A DNA stretch of 16,114 nt, from the NCBI GenBank assembly GCA_027064945.1, contig JAMOPB010000115.1, positions 1-16,114 of the forward strand, in the 5' to 3' direction. Below the pieces are notes generated by a model. That model had not been told where the DNA came from. It saw only the letters and a program-made list of their open reading frames with translations, and did not search any database. The DNA comes from Candidatus Cloacimonadota bacterium (GTDB taxonomy: Bacteria > Cloacimonadota > Cloacimonadia > Cloacimonadales > TCS61). A program made the position numbers and the translations under genes. This document shows positions 7,131 to 15,046 of the stretch, in pieces; the first letter of the stretch is position 1; each line of letters begins with the position of its first letter.

Positions 7131-8233
7131 GTTTTTCCTCTAAAACAATTAGCTGTACCTGTGCAGAAATCTAAAAATAATTTATTTATATCTTCATTTT
7201 GTTTTTCATTTTTTATCCTGTTTGGTCTTATATTTTTAAAATTTAGAATTGCTTTTGTCAATTGTTCAATATTTTCAACATCTACAAGTAGGCCATTTTT
7301 GCCATTACTTATCAAATTTGCCATAAAAGGTATGCATTTGGTTGCAATAATAGGTTTATTGAGATAAAGATTCTCAAGAACGGTATTAGGTAGCCCTTCC
7401 CATCTTGAGGAAAGAATATAGAGATCAGAAAAATAATAAAATTTGTATGGATTACTCTGAAAACCGAGAAAATGTACATTTTTTTCCAATGAAAGTTTTT
7501 TGACAAGGGATTTTAAATTTTTTTCTTCACCATCGTCTTCACCAATGATGTGTAAATGAAGTTTATTATTAATTTCTACTGCCGGTTTAAAAGCTTTGAT
7601 TAATATATCAAAACCCTTTTGATAAGAGAGTCTGCCTGAAGCAATAATATTAATAAAATTTTTATCAAAAGGATTTTTTATATTTAAAAGGTTAGATTTG
7701 ATATGCTCAATATCCAAAGGGTTAATAAATATAATAATTTTATTCTCCGCTATATTATGATAGTAGGCAATTTCTTGTTTCATTTCTGGCGTTTGGGCAA
7801 GTAAAATATTTGCTCTTTGGTAAGCATGTTCCAGTAGGTATTTGTAAAGAGGACCCATTTGTCTGTTCTTTAAAATCAACTTAGGTGAGTTTGGGCTCCT
7901 GAAGACTGTAAATGGTTTGTTTTTCATTCCAATCAATGCCATATCACACGCTATATGACTTCGAAATAAAGATGAAAAGAGTACATCCGGCTGAATATTT
8001 TCTATTACCTTTCTAAGTCTAAGAATTGAAAAAAGTGTTTTTGAAACATTCAATTCATGAAGTTCAACTTCTTTGGGTATAAAATCCAAATAATGCCCAT
8101 TCAAATTAAGAGTAGCTAGATGTATATCGAAAAGATTTTTATCAAGTAATCGAATAATATTTATCGTTACTCGTTCAGCTCCTCCAGGGTCAAGTTGAGG
8201 TAAAAAAAATAGAATTTTTTTCCGAGACGTCAT
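7127..8233 (-). CDS. GT4 glycosyltransferase
   Basis: 368 residues from the ATG at 8233. An in-frame ATG at 8266 would add MRFNFRKKLKY and overlap the previous gene by 28 bp. The family normally begins right at the first strand, here KKILFFLPQLDPGGAERV (5-22), so I chose the shorter form, though its Shine-Dalgarno (GAAAG) is weak. GT4 hallmarks are the GGAERV acceptor-side loop (17-22), IIASGRLSYQKGFDIL (196-211) opening the donor domain, and WEGLPNTVLEN (278-288) with the E-x7-E pair at 279 and 287. It is cytoplasmic and adds one sugar to the undecaprenyl-linked unit. It follows the other GGAE-type GT4 by 5 bp and overlaps the propeller-like gene by ATGA. The two GT4 genes may be old paralogues. 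Linkage and donor are unknown. Confidence 0.85.
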   Translation of the reverse strand: MTSRKKILFFLPQLDPGGAERVTINIIRLLDKNLFDIHLATLNLNGHYLDFIPKEVELHELNVSKTLFSILRLRKVIENIQPDVLFSSLFRSHIACDMALIGMKNKPFTVFRSPNSPKLILKNRQMGPLYKYLLEHAYQRANILLAQTPEMKQEIAYYHNIAENKIIIFINPLDIEHIKSNLLNIKNPFDKNFINIIASGRLSYQKGFDILIKAFKPAVEINNKLHLHIIGEDDGEEKNLKSLVKKLSLEKNVHFLGFQSNPYKFYYFSDLYILSSRWEGLPNTVLENLYLNKPIIATKCIPFMANLISNGKNGLLVDVENIEQLTKAILNFKNIRPNRIKNEKQNEDINKLFLDFCTGTANCFRGKT

Positions 8234-8238
8234 ATATT

Positions 8239-9345
8239 TTAATTTCTTTCTGAAATTGAATCGCATATCAGTTTATTCCACTTATGCATAATATTGTTGA
8301 TATTCAGCGTCTCATTGATTTTCAATGCTTCTTTGGAGAATTTTTTTCTTATTTCTGGATTTTCAATAAGATCTGCCATCGCATTTGCAAGCTTTTCTTC
8401 ATTGAGATAGTCTATGAGCAAACCATTTTTGTTGTGTATTATAATGTCTGCTGGTCCTGTAGGGCAGTTGAAGCTTATGCATGGTAAACCAACGCCCATT
8501 GCTTCGCACAGTGCGACAGGAAAGCCTTCGTACCTAGAAGACATAACATAAATATCTGCCTCTTTCAGTATTGAATATGGATTTTTGACTCGGCCCGGCA
8601 TGAAAACATTATTTTCAATTCCCAATTCAATAGATAGTTTTTCCAGCGCTGCGCGTTTTGGCCCTTCTCCTAAAATGGTTAAATGCCATTCTGGCTTTTT
8701 TTTCAGTACTTTTTTAAACACCCTCAATAAAATATCAAAACCTTTTTGATCTGTAAGACTTCCAAGGGCAATAAATGTAGGGTTTTTTAATATATATTCA
8801 TTAGAATGGGATTTTTCAACTGGAATATTCAATGGATTTGGGATGAAAACTATTTTATTGTGATCATAAAGATTTTTAGGATAATAGTTTAAAAGATCTT
8901 TTGTCAGAAGCACAATATTATACGCATATTTGTATGTGAGAGGTTTTAGAAATTTCCACGGCTGTGGCATACCTTTCATTTCTGGATTGTTGTGATCCTC
9001 GACAATTACTGGAACGTTCAAACCCATTGTAGCCAATAAAACCCTAACATTGGTGACGTCCATATGGCTGATGATGACATCCGGGTCTTCTTTTCTAATG
9101 ACAGTTCTCAGATGTTTGAGGCCTGAGAAATGTAATAATAATTTTCTAAAAAGTCTCTTTTCCGAAACTTTAAAACCTGTAGATACTCTTTTGACTTTTT
9201 TATTTACTTTGAAAAAATCATCTTTTGGGAATGAGTCTGTCAACAAAATAATATTGTGTTTTTCAGCCCAGTAATCTGCCATCATGCTGGCGACTTTTTC
9301 TGCTCCACCTGATGTCAATGAGCTGATATATAGCAAAATTTTCAT
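8239..9345 (-). CDS. GT4 glycosyltransferase
   Basis: 368 residues from the ATG at 9345. The frame stays open to 9459, but those extra codons lie over the 3' end of the upstream GT2 gene and look like no protein family, while AAAAGG lies 7 nt before 9345. The first strand and acceptor loop are MKILLYISSLTSGGAEKV (1-18). The donor domain opens with FIALGSLTDQKGFDIL (191-206), and the E-x7-E motif is YEGFPVALCEAMG (272-284, glutamates 273 and 281). The N-domain resembles PglH/AmsD-like GT4 enzymes that transfer HexNAc or hexose to lipid-linked intermediates; this comparison is from memory and weak. Cytoplasmic face of the inner membrane. It is separated by 19 bp from the GT2 gene before it and by 5 bp from the next GT4. 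Confidence 0.88.
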   Translation of the reverse strand: MKILLYISSLTSGGAEKVASMMADYWAEKHNIILLTDSFPKDDFFKVNKKVKRVSTGFKVSEKRLFRKLLLHFSGLKHLRTVIRKEDPDVIISHMDVTNVRVLLATMGLNVPVIVEDHNNPEMKGMPQPWKFLKPLTYKYAYNIVLLTKDLLNYYPKNLYDHNKIVFIPNPLNIPVEKSHSNEYILKNPTFIALGSLTDQKGFDILLRVFKKVLKKKPEWHLTILGEGPKRAALEKLSIELGIENNVFMPGRVKNPYSILKEADIYVMSSRYEGFPVALCEAMGVGLPCISFNCPTGPADIIIHNKNGLLIDYLNEEKLANAMADLIENPEIRKKFSKEALKINETLNINNIMHKWNKLICDSISERN

Positions 9346-9352
9346 TTTTCTA

Positions 9353-9358
9353 CCTTTT
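9353..9358 (-). promoter_or_regulatory. Shine-Dalgarno site deciding the GT4 start at 9345
   Basis: AAAAGG on the minus strand, 7 nt before the ATG at 9343-9345. It supports the short start rather than the open frame reaching back to 9459 inside the GT2 gene. Confidence 0.65.
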
Positions 9359-9364
9359 AAAGCC

Positions 9365-10336
9365 TCACTTTTGAAAAAATTTCCGTGTCCAATGCTGAAT
9401 AAAGAGTGCATTATAGATCCCAATACATTTGGCAAGCAACACAAATTTTTTACTTCCAACGGGTATCGGTTGTTTATAACCCAGTAAACATAACTGCTCT
9501 TCGGCCTTTTTCATCAATAAATCGTAATTCGGATACATATTAAATATTACACGAGAATATCGCTTTGCCAATGCTATACGCAGGCGATCTGATCCTGGAA
9601 ATTTCTGTTTGTACATTTTATAATAGGATGAGTAGGACTCCAGTTGGGAGCGATAGTGTTTTTCTGTTCTTTGGCTATTTAAACTACCTGTATTATCTTT
9701 TCTGTAGTAAGAGACAGCATTATTTAAATACACAACTTTATTGGATTCTTTAATTATTCGTGAGATAAATTCACCATCTTCGTTTAAAATCCAATCTTCA
9801 TTCCATTTACCTGCTTTTAAAACAGATTTTCTAGGTATTAGCAAAGATGCTATTTGTATCATTCCTCCAGTGCCCCAATAATCTGCAAGGAAGTTAATTG
9901 GATCATTATAGTCTTTAAAGTAATAGAAGTTTTGGAAATAAGCATTATCAGTATTTACTTTGAACTCAGCTACGCTTCCAAAAACAAAAATATTATCATG
10001 ATGTTTTTGAAGTTCATCTATCTGTAATTCAATTTTATCCGGTGCAAGAAGATCATCAGCATCTAAATATTGTATATACTCCCCGGAAGAGAGACTAAAG
10101 GCTTTATTTCTTGCAGCGCCAGGGCCTTGATTTTTCTGTTGAGACAAAATTATATTCTTATTTTTGTCACAGTACTTTTGAGCGACTTCATAACTGTTGT
10201 CGGATGATTCGTCATCTACGATGATAATTTCAATATTTTTGTATGTTTGGTTCAGAACAGATTCGAGTGTTTCACCAATAAATTTTTCAGCATTATACAT
10301 GGGAATCAGTACTGAAACTTTTGGCAGAGAACTCAT
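9365..10336 (-). CDS. GT2 (GT-A fold) glycosyltransferase
   Basis: 323 residues. The N-terminal GT-A domain is classic GT2: VSVLIPMYNAEKFIGETLES (7-26), IIIVDDESSDNS (37-48) with the nucleotide-binding Asp41-Asp42, GPGAARNKAF (71-80), and the metal-binding YLDADD (90-95). In the C-terminal half NEDGEF probably supplies the acceptor-site acidic residues. No membrane segment is obvious; cytoplasmic. It overlaps the preceding GT2 gene by ATGA (10333-10336) with little Shine-Dalgarno of its own, so it likely depends on translational coupling. Its stop is 19 bp before the next GT4. Specificity cannot be predicted; inverting chemistry (beta-linkage from an alpha-NDP-sugar) is expected for the family. 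Confidence 0.9.
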   Translation of the reverse strand: MSSLPKVSVLIPMYNAEKFIGETLESVLNQTYKNIEIIIVDDESSDNSYEVAQKYCDKNKNIILSQQKNQGPGAARNKAFSLSSGEYIQYLDADDLLAPDKIELQIDELQKHHDNIFVFGSVAEFKVNTDNAYFQNFYYFKDYNDPINFLADYWGTGGMIQIASLLIPRKSVLKAGKWNEDWILNEDGEFISRIIKESNKVVYLNNAVSYYRKDNTGSLNSQRTEKHYRSQLESYSSYYKMYKQKFPGSDRLRIALAKRYSRVIFNMYPNYDLLMKKAEEQLCLLGYKQPIPVGSKKFVLLAKCIGIYNALFIQHWTRKFFQK

Positions 10337-11316
10337 CTCTTGGCAGCCAATTTTTTTTGAAGACGACCAAAAAGATCTTTTAGGTGTCCCAATAAAATCC
10401 GGTTATCGATTTTTTTGTTCGATAAAATATATTTTATTATTTCAAAATATGCTATAAAGTCTCTTTCAGTAAGGGATTGGCGTAGATGGGAAAACAAAGA
10501 ACGTCTTATGTTTCTGTCAATTTTTTGCACCAATTCCGGACGATCTGAAAGGTTCATTTGTAATGCCTGTTTTGTTTTTACATTATTTTTCATCTTCTGT
10601 ATTCTGTCTAAGCTGCTCCATATACCTTTGCCATGAACTCTGTACACAGAATTTTTTATATCGGTTTGAAATTTTCCTTTTCCATAAAAACCTAAAAGAT
10701 GAAATAACACGATATCTCCATTTAAAACTTCATCAAATATTTTAGGAAAACTGATATCGATATTTCTAAAAAGGGTGGTATTGGGATGGATAAATACATC
10801 CCCGCATTTTAATTCATCCGAAGAGTAGTCTTTCAAAGAGGGGTTGATAGTATTGGATATGAGCCGTCCATTTTCGTCAATAAGGTTGCAGTCATGATAG
10901 CTTATAATATAGTCTTTGTTTTTTTCAAGAAAATCTGCCTGTTTTTGCAGTTTGTTTGAATCTGTCCAGTGGTCATCACATTCCAGTATGGCGATGTATT
11001 TTCCTTTTGCATGCTTAAATGTTGCCAAGCCGGGATTGACCCCTTTTGAGTATTGATTTTCTTGCTCCAATACTGGCCTAATGATAGATGGGAATTTTAT
11101 TGCATATTTCTTGATTATATTTTGTGTCTGATCGGTGGAACAATCGTCTCGGACTATGATTTCAAAAGGAAAGTTTGTTTTTTGCATTAAGATGCTATCT
11201 AGAGCACTTTCGATGTATTTCTCATGATTGTATGAAATACAGCAACAGCTCACCAATGGCTTGTCTGATTGGTATTTCCACTTTTTTGTAATTTCTTTTT
11301 CGGATCTTTTTATCAT
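10333..11316 (-). CDS. GT2 (GT-A fold) glycosyltransferase
   Basis: 327 residues. After a charged leader (1-19) the GT2 domain runs LVSCCCISYNHEKYIESALD (21-40), FEIIVRDDCSTDQT (51-64, Asp57-Asp58) and AILECDDHWTD (109-119). ECDD takes the place of the DxD metal site, and E-(C/G)-DD-(Y/H)-W is a recognised sub-group signature in polysaccharide loci. The centre (GDVFIHPNTTLFRN and NGDIVLFHLLGFYGKGKF) matches this sub-group's acceptor half. The C-terminus is basic. It starts 10 bp after the flippase with only a weak AAAG site and runs by a 4-bp overlap into the second GT2. It probably adds one sugar on the cytoplasmic face. Donor unknown. Confidence 0.9.
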   Translation of the reverse strand: MIKRSEKEITKKWKYQSDKPLVSCCCISYNHEKYIESALDSILMQKTNFPFEIIVRDDCSTDQTQNIIKKYAIKFPSIIRPVLEQENQYSKGVNPGLATFKHAKGKYIAILECDDHWTDSNKLQKQADFLEKNKDYIISYHDCNLIDENGRLISNTINPSLKDYSSDELKCGDVFIHPNTTLFRNIDISFPKIFDEVLNGDIVLFHLLGFYGKGKFQTDIKNSVYRVHGKGIWSSLDRIQKMKNNVKTKQALQMNLSDRPELVQKIDRNIRRSLFSHLRQSLTERDFIAYFEIIKYILSNKKIDNRILLGHLKDLFGRLQKKLAAKR

Positions 11317-11326
11317 AATAGTATCT

Positions 11327-12781
11327 TTATTTATTGTCTTTTTTTATAAAAGATGAGATTTCTGTCGTTATATATTGAGCTGACGGAGTTTTTGCGCCCC
11401 AATTAATCAGGAAAAACAAGATCGAGAACAATATACCATTTATCATAATAGCTATTATACCTGAAAGATTAAGTGGATTAAGAATATAAAATGTAAAAAA
11501 AGATGAAAAGATTGCAATTGCCATTTGCAGAAGAATTGGAAATATGAATACCGTAAAGGGCAATAAAATTTCACGAGATGCAAACCATATATTGAGGCCA
11601 ATCGATAAAAAAGCAACAACAACAAGACCGTATAGATAGCCATTTATTCCATATAAAAAACCGATATAGAAATTTATGGTTTGTATGATCTTTTTATAGA
11701 TTTCAAGTTCCAAGAATTTTTTTGAATTACCTCTACTGCTTAATATATTGACTAGTAGCGCGCTCAAAGGGTATGCAAAAGCACCCAATAAAATTATTTT
11801 AAAATATGCAATTGACGGTAACCATTTTTCAGTAAGCAAGAGAATGATTAAATCATGCGAAACAACATATAGAGCACCAATCGTGTAAAAAACCAAAAAA
11901 CTTAAAATACTTAATGCTTTTATCGAAACCTTCTGGAATTTTGATAAGTCGTGCTGGATTTTGCTTAAAACAGGAAAGAGAACGGCCATAATGCTTCCGG
12001 ATGTATATTGAACAATAAGTTCGTTGAGACGTTTTGCCTGATCGAAAAAACCTAATGTTGCCGGCGAAAAAAGTTTTCCAATAATTATGACATCTATTCG
12101 AGAGTATATGATTTCAAGAAGCCCAGAGAGAAACATGCGAAAACCGAATCCCCATAATTGCTTTAATGCTTTAATGGAAAAAGTAAGATTTGGGATCCAC
12201 TTTGATGCATTCCAAATTAGGATATTGTAAATAATGCCTCGAGAGAGAGCTTGCATCGCTAAGCTCCAGACACCTGCGCCACAAAGTGCCAGAGCGATCC
12301 CGATGCTACCACTTGAAACAGCGGCACCAACATTGGCTTTAGCTAAAGCGGCATAATTGAGCTCTTTGCGTAATTTATTATTTTGAACACTGCTGAATGA
12401 ATTGATGAGAAAAAGTAAAGACATTGCTTTGGCAAGGGGTATGATAGCCTCATTTTTATAAAATTCACCAATCCATGGAGAAGCTAAAAATATAATTATT
12501 GTTAATATGGAGCCAATAAAAATATTGAAGTAAAATACGGAGCTATAATGAATAGGTAAAATTCTTCTCCGCTGAATGAGTGCAGATCCTAATCCAACAT
12601 CGCTAAAAATAAATGCAATTCCAATTATAACCATAACCATTGCCACTAAACCAAATTCAGATGGCTCAAGAAGCCTTGCAAGAATTACTGTAACTACAAA
12701 GCCTGTGCCATTTCTTGCAAGCTTGCCAAATAAATCCCAAAAAACTGCACGATAGCCTTGCGATTTCAGTTCACTGTTCAT
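11327..12781 (-). CDS. wzx: Wzx-type repeat-unit flippase (MOP superfamily, WzxC/TuaB-like)
   Basis: 484 residues with about 12-14 membrane segments through the whole length. The N-terminal signature of the polysaccharide-transporter family is clear: ARLLEPSEFGLVAM (35-48), then IFSDVGLGSALIQRRR (about 57-72). These resemble WzxC, TuaB and other Polysacc_synt_3 proteins. A second half repeats the pattern with SRIDVIIIGKLFSPATLGFF, typical of the internal duplication of MOP flippases. Role: moving the undecaprenyl-PP-linked repeat unit across the inner membrane. Together with wzy it defines a Wzx/Wzy rather than an ABC-transporter pathway, since no Wzm/Wzt pair is seen. It begins 33 bp after the ThDP-enzyme gene with a weak GAAG site, and lies 10 bp before the first GT2. 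Confidence 0.9.
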   Translation of the reverse strand: MNSELKSQGYRAVFWDLFGKLARNGTGFVVTVILARLLEPSEFGLVAMVMVIIGIAFIFSDVGLGSALIQRRRILPIHYSSVFYFNIFIGSILTIIIFLASPWIGEFYKNEAIIPLAKAMSLLFLINSFSSVQNNKLRKELNYAALAKANVGAAVSSGSIGIALALCGAGVWSLAMQALSRGIIYNILIWNASKWIPNLTFSIKALKQLWGFGFRMFLSGLLEIIYSRIDVIIIGKLFSPATLGFFDQAKRLNELIVQYTSGSIMAVLFPVLSKIQHDLSKFQKVSIKALSILSFLVFYTIGALYVVSHDLIILLLTEKWLPSIAYFKIILLGAFAYPLSALLVNILSSRGNSKKFLELEIYKKIIQTINFYIGFLYGINGYLYGLVVVAFLSIGLNIWFASREILLPFTVFIFPILLQMAIAIFSSFFTFYILNPLNLSGIIAIMINGILFSILFFLINWGAKTPSAQYITTEISSFIKKDNK

Positions 12782-12814
12782 GATGATATCTTCATAGGAG
12801 GAATTTCGGTATAT

Positions 12815-14563
12815 TTAGAAATCTTTTTGTTCCATGAGTTTTTTTAATTCATCTTCATCTAAATGTGGCATCATGTCTTCAAACGGTCGAGAATAATCCA
12901 GAAGCGGTGACACGGCCATCTTCTTGCTCGGTATTATTATTTCGACAATTTCCGGTTTATCGTTTTGCAGGGATTTGTCGATGATATCTTTTATTTCTTC
13001 CATATTTGAAGCTTTGTGGCTTTCGATTCCGTATGCATCGGCAACTTTTTTGAAATCAGGTGCGCTGTAGTCTTCTTTTGTGCCAGTATGTCTGCCGTCT
13101 AGAAATGCATCCTGCATAGTACTGACCATATAGAGCATAGAGTTGTTGAAAATAAAGATTTTAACGGGAAGATTTCTGCTATGGATAACTTCAAGTTCTT
13201 GAATATTCATCTGCATTCCACCGTCACCTGAAATGACAATGGATCTTTGGCCCGTGCCTATCGACGCTCCAATTGCTGCAGGAAGGGAAAAGCCCATCGA
13301 GCCAAGCCCTCCCGTAAAGAGGACTCTTTGGTTTTTTTTCACATCTATTGCCTGAGCTGCCAACATCATATTTTCGCCTACGTCTATGCAGTAGATGTCT
13401 CCCTCTTTGGAATTTTCGGAAATCAATGACACAATTTTGTTGCCCAGCTTCTCTTTGCCATCTATTTCGCGGTGATGAGGGAACCTTTTTTTGAAATTTG
13501 TTACTTTCTCAAGCCATTTGTCTATGCTGAGTTCCAGCTTTCGATCGTTTAGTTTTTTCAAGAAATCCTTGGTGTCCCCAAGAATTGTAAGGTTTACAGG
13601 AATTCTTTTGCCTAATTCGTTAGGATCGATATCAACTTGTATAATATTTGTATTTTTTGCGAACTCTTTTGTATTTCTGCCGGTTTGAAGCGTGTCGATT
13701 CTCGTGCCAAGAGCTATAATCAAGTCGGCACTTGCTAGTGCAAGATTTCCGTATCTGTTGCCCCACCTGCCAATAAATCCAAGATTGTACTCATAATCGG
13801 ATTTGACAATATCTTTCCCCATGAGCGAATGGACAATTGGGATATTTGTTTTTTGTAGAAGTTTGAGAAATTCCTCTTCGGCCGCTGAAAGCCTAATGCC
13901 GTGCCCGGCTAGAATAATAGGCCGTTTGGCATGATTTATCAGGTCTACCGCTTTATCTATCTCGTCGCCGGAGATTGTCAAGGGTCTATTTAATATTTTA
14001 AACTCTTCGCTCTCAAAAAACGATCTTTCGTTTTCGGGTTCATAATTTTCCTGATACTGGAAGTTTACGGGCACGCATACAAGAGTTGGCCCTTTTCTGC
14101 CTTCTTGGGACAGATAATGCGATTTTTCAAGTTCATAACGCAGATCATGAAGATCGTCTATGAAAACCGCGTGTTTTGTTATGGGCTTGACGATACTGGC
14201 TATATCAATATCCTGAAAACCGATTTGTCGCATACCTTTGGATTTGTCTCTCTCGAAAGAGTTTATGTCCCCCACGATAAAAAGAGCGGGAATGGAGTCC
14301 AAAAAGCAACTCGATATGGGCGTCACCAAATTGGTTCCCCCTGGGCCACTGGTAACTGTGGCGACACCGGTTTTTCCTGTGGCTCTTGCATATCCTTCGG
14401 CAGCGAAGCCGGCACCCTGCTCATGTCGTAGATTGACAATTTCCATATTAGGGTGGTTGTGGATGGAATCGAATATATGTGCGTTATTTCCTCCGATATA
14501 GCCAAAAACCTTATCTATATTTTTATCTGCCAAAAAATTTGCAATATAATCTGAAACTTTCAT
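12815..14563 (-). CDS. ThDP-dependent AHAS-like enzyme, non-canonical substrate site
   Basis: 582 residues with the three-domain plan of the acetohydroxyacid synthase/pyruvate oxidase group. The N-terminal PYR domain carries RHEQGAGFAAEGYARATGK (46-64) with the ylide-forming Glu48, and SGPGGTNL (72-79). The C-terminal PP domain has the ThDP motif GDGG (446-449) through NN (473-474). By recalled alignment with E. coli AHAS II, Gln117 matches Gln110 and Val395 matches Val375. Lys159 is replaced by Val166, Met250 by Trp267 and Trp464 by Met483. The C-terminus (SPLLDYSRPFEDMMPHL) also departs from the usual PPG end. No regulatory subunit gene is adjacent. Ordinary isoleucine/valine synthesis is therefore unlikely; a carboligase on a keto-sugar (as YerE does for yersiniose) or a decarboxylase supplying an acyl group would fit. 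AAAAGGA lies 6 nt before the ATG. Family call firm, reaction open. Confidence 0.9.
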   Translation of the reverse strand: MKVSDYIANFLADKNIDKVFGYIGGNNAHIFDSIHNHPNMEIVNLRHEQGAGFAAEGYARATGKTGVATVTSGPGGTNLVTPISSCFLDSIPALFIVGDINSFERDKSKGMRQIGFQDIDIASIVKPITKHAVFIDDLHDLRYELEKSHYLSQEGRKGPTLVCVPVNFQYQENYEPENERSFFESEEFKILNRPLTISGDEIDKAVDLINHAKRPIILAGHGIRLSAAEEEFLKLLQKTNIPIVHSLMGKDIVKSDYEYNLGFIGRWGNRYGNLALASADLIIALGTRIDTLQTGRNTKEFAKNTNIIQVDIDPNELGKRIPVNLTILGDTKDFLKKLNDRKLELSIDKWLEKVTNFKKRFPHHREIDGKEKLGNKIVSLISENSKEGDIYCIDVGENMMLAAQAIDVKKNQRVLFTGGLGSMGFSLPAAIGASIGTGQRSIVISGDGGMQMNIQELEVIHSRNLPVKIFIFNNSMLYMVSTMQDAFLDGRHTGTKEDYSAPDFKKVADAYGIESHKASNMEEIKDIIDKSLQNDKPEIVEIIIPSKKMAVSPLLDYSRPFEDMMPHLDEDELKKLMEQKDF

Positions 14564-14587
14564 TTTTTTTCCTTTTAAAAGTTAGAT

Positions 14588-15046
14588 TTATTTGGATAAA
14601 GTTTTACTCATAAGGCATCTGCTTTCGTGTCTGCCTTGAATTGAAAAACCATTTTTTTGAAAAAAATCGATCAATATCGTATTTTTGCAATCTGGTTTTA
14701 CTTGCAATTGCTTGAATCTCGTATCTTTTCCATATTGTGTCAGTTTGTCAACCAGTTGACTCCCAATTCCTATACGGCGATAATCTTTGGAAATGGAAAT
14801 TCCAGAAATATATCCAATCTTGGAGTTTAGATTATTAAAATAGCAAGAGCTCAATCCAATCAATGTATTGCCATTATATGCTGTAAAATGCAAAGCTTTT
14901 TCACTCAATTTTATTGCATAGTTCTCAAGATCGACCAATAAATTCAAATCTACATAATGATCTTGTGCATTTTTCTGTAAAAAATCCAGAATTGCTTCTT
15001 TGGATAATGATTCGGTGCGGAAATCTATTTTATTCATAAGGGTCAT
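14588..15046 (-). CDS. GNAT-family N-acetyltransferase
   Basis: 152 residues from the ATG at 15046, which overlaps the WbqC-like stop as ATGA (15043-15046). An in-frame GTG at 15058 has GGGAG only 1 nt away, too close, and another ATG at 15037 has no site; coupled initiation at 15046 fits best. GNAT motif A is ISGISISKDYRRIGIGSQLV, with the acetyl-CoA pyrophosphate loop R-R-x-G-x-G (90-96). Motif B is near FFQKNGFSIQGRHESRC. Small, soluble and cytoplasmic. Beside a sugar aminotransferase gene, the natural guess is N-acylation of an amino sugar nucleotide, like WecD or PglD-type partners, but it has no hexapeptide repeats and could act on another amine. It precedes the ThDP gene by 24 bp. Confidence 0.85.
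   Translation of the reverse strand: MTLMNKIDFRTESLSKEAILDFLQKNAQDHYVDLNLLVDLENYAIKLSEKALHFTAYNGNTLIGLSSCYFNNLNSKIGYISGISISKDYRRIGIGSQLVDKLTQYGKDTRFKQLQVKPDCKNTILIDFFQKNGFSIQGRHESRCLMSKTLSK

Noticed and set aside
9346..9459. N-terminal extension of the GT4 protein (38 extra codons)
   Set aside because: It lies over the 3' end of the upstream GT2 gene, resembles no family, and a good AAAAGG site marks the start at 9345.
13946..13960. Possible ops/JUMPStart (RfaH recruitment) element
   Set aside because: The sequence lacks the GGCGGTAG core and lies inside the ThDP gene; an ops element should sit near the promoter, outside this window.
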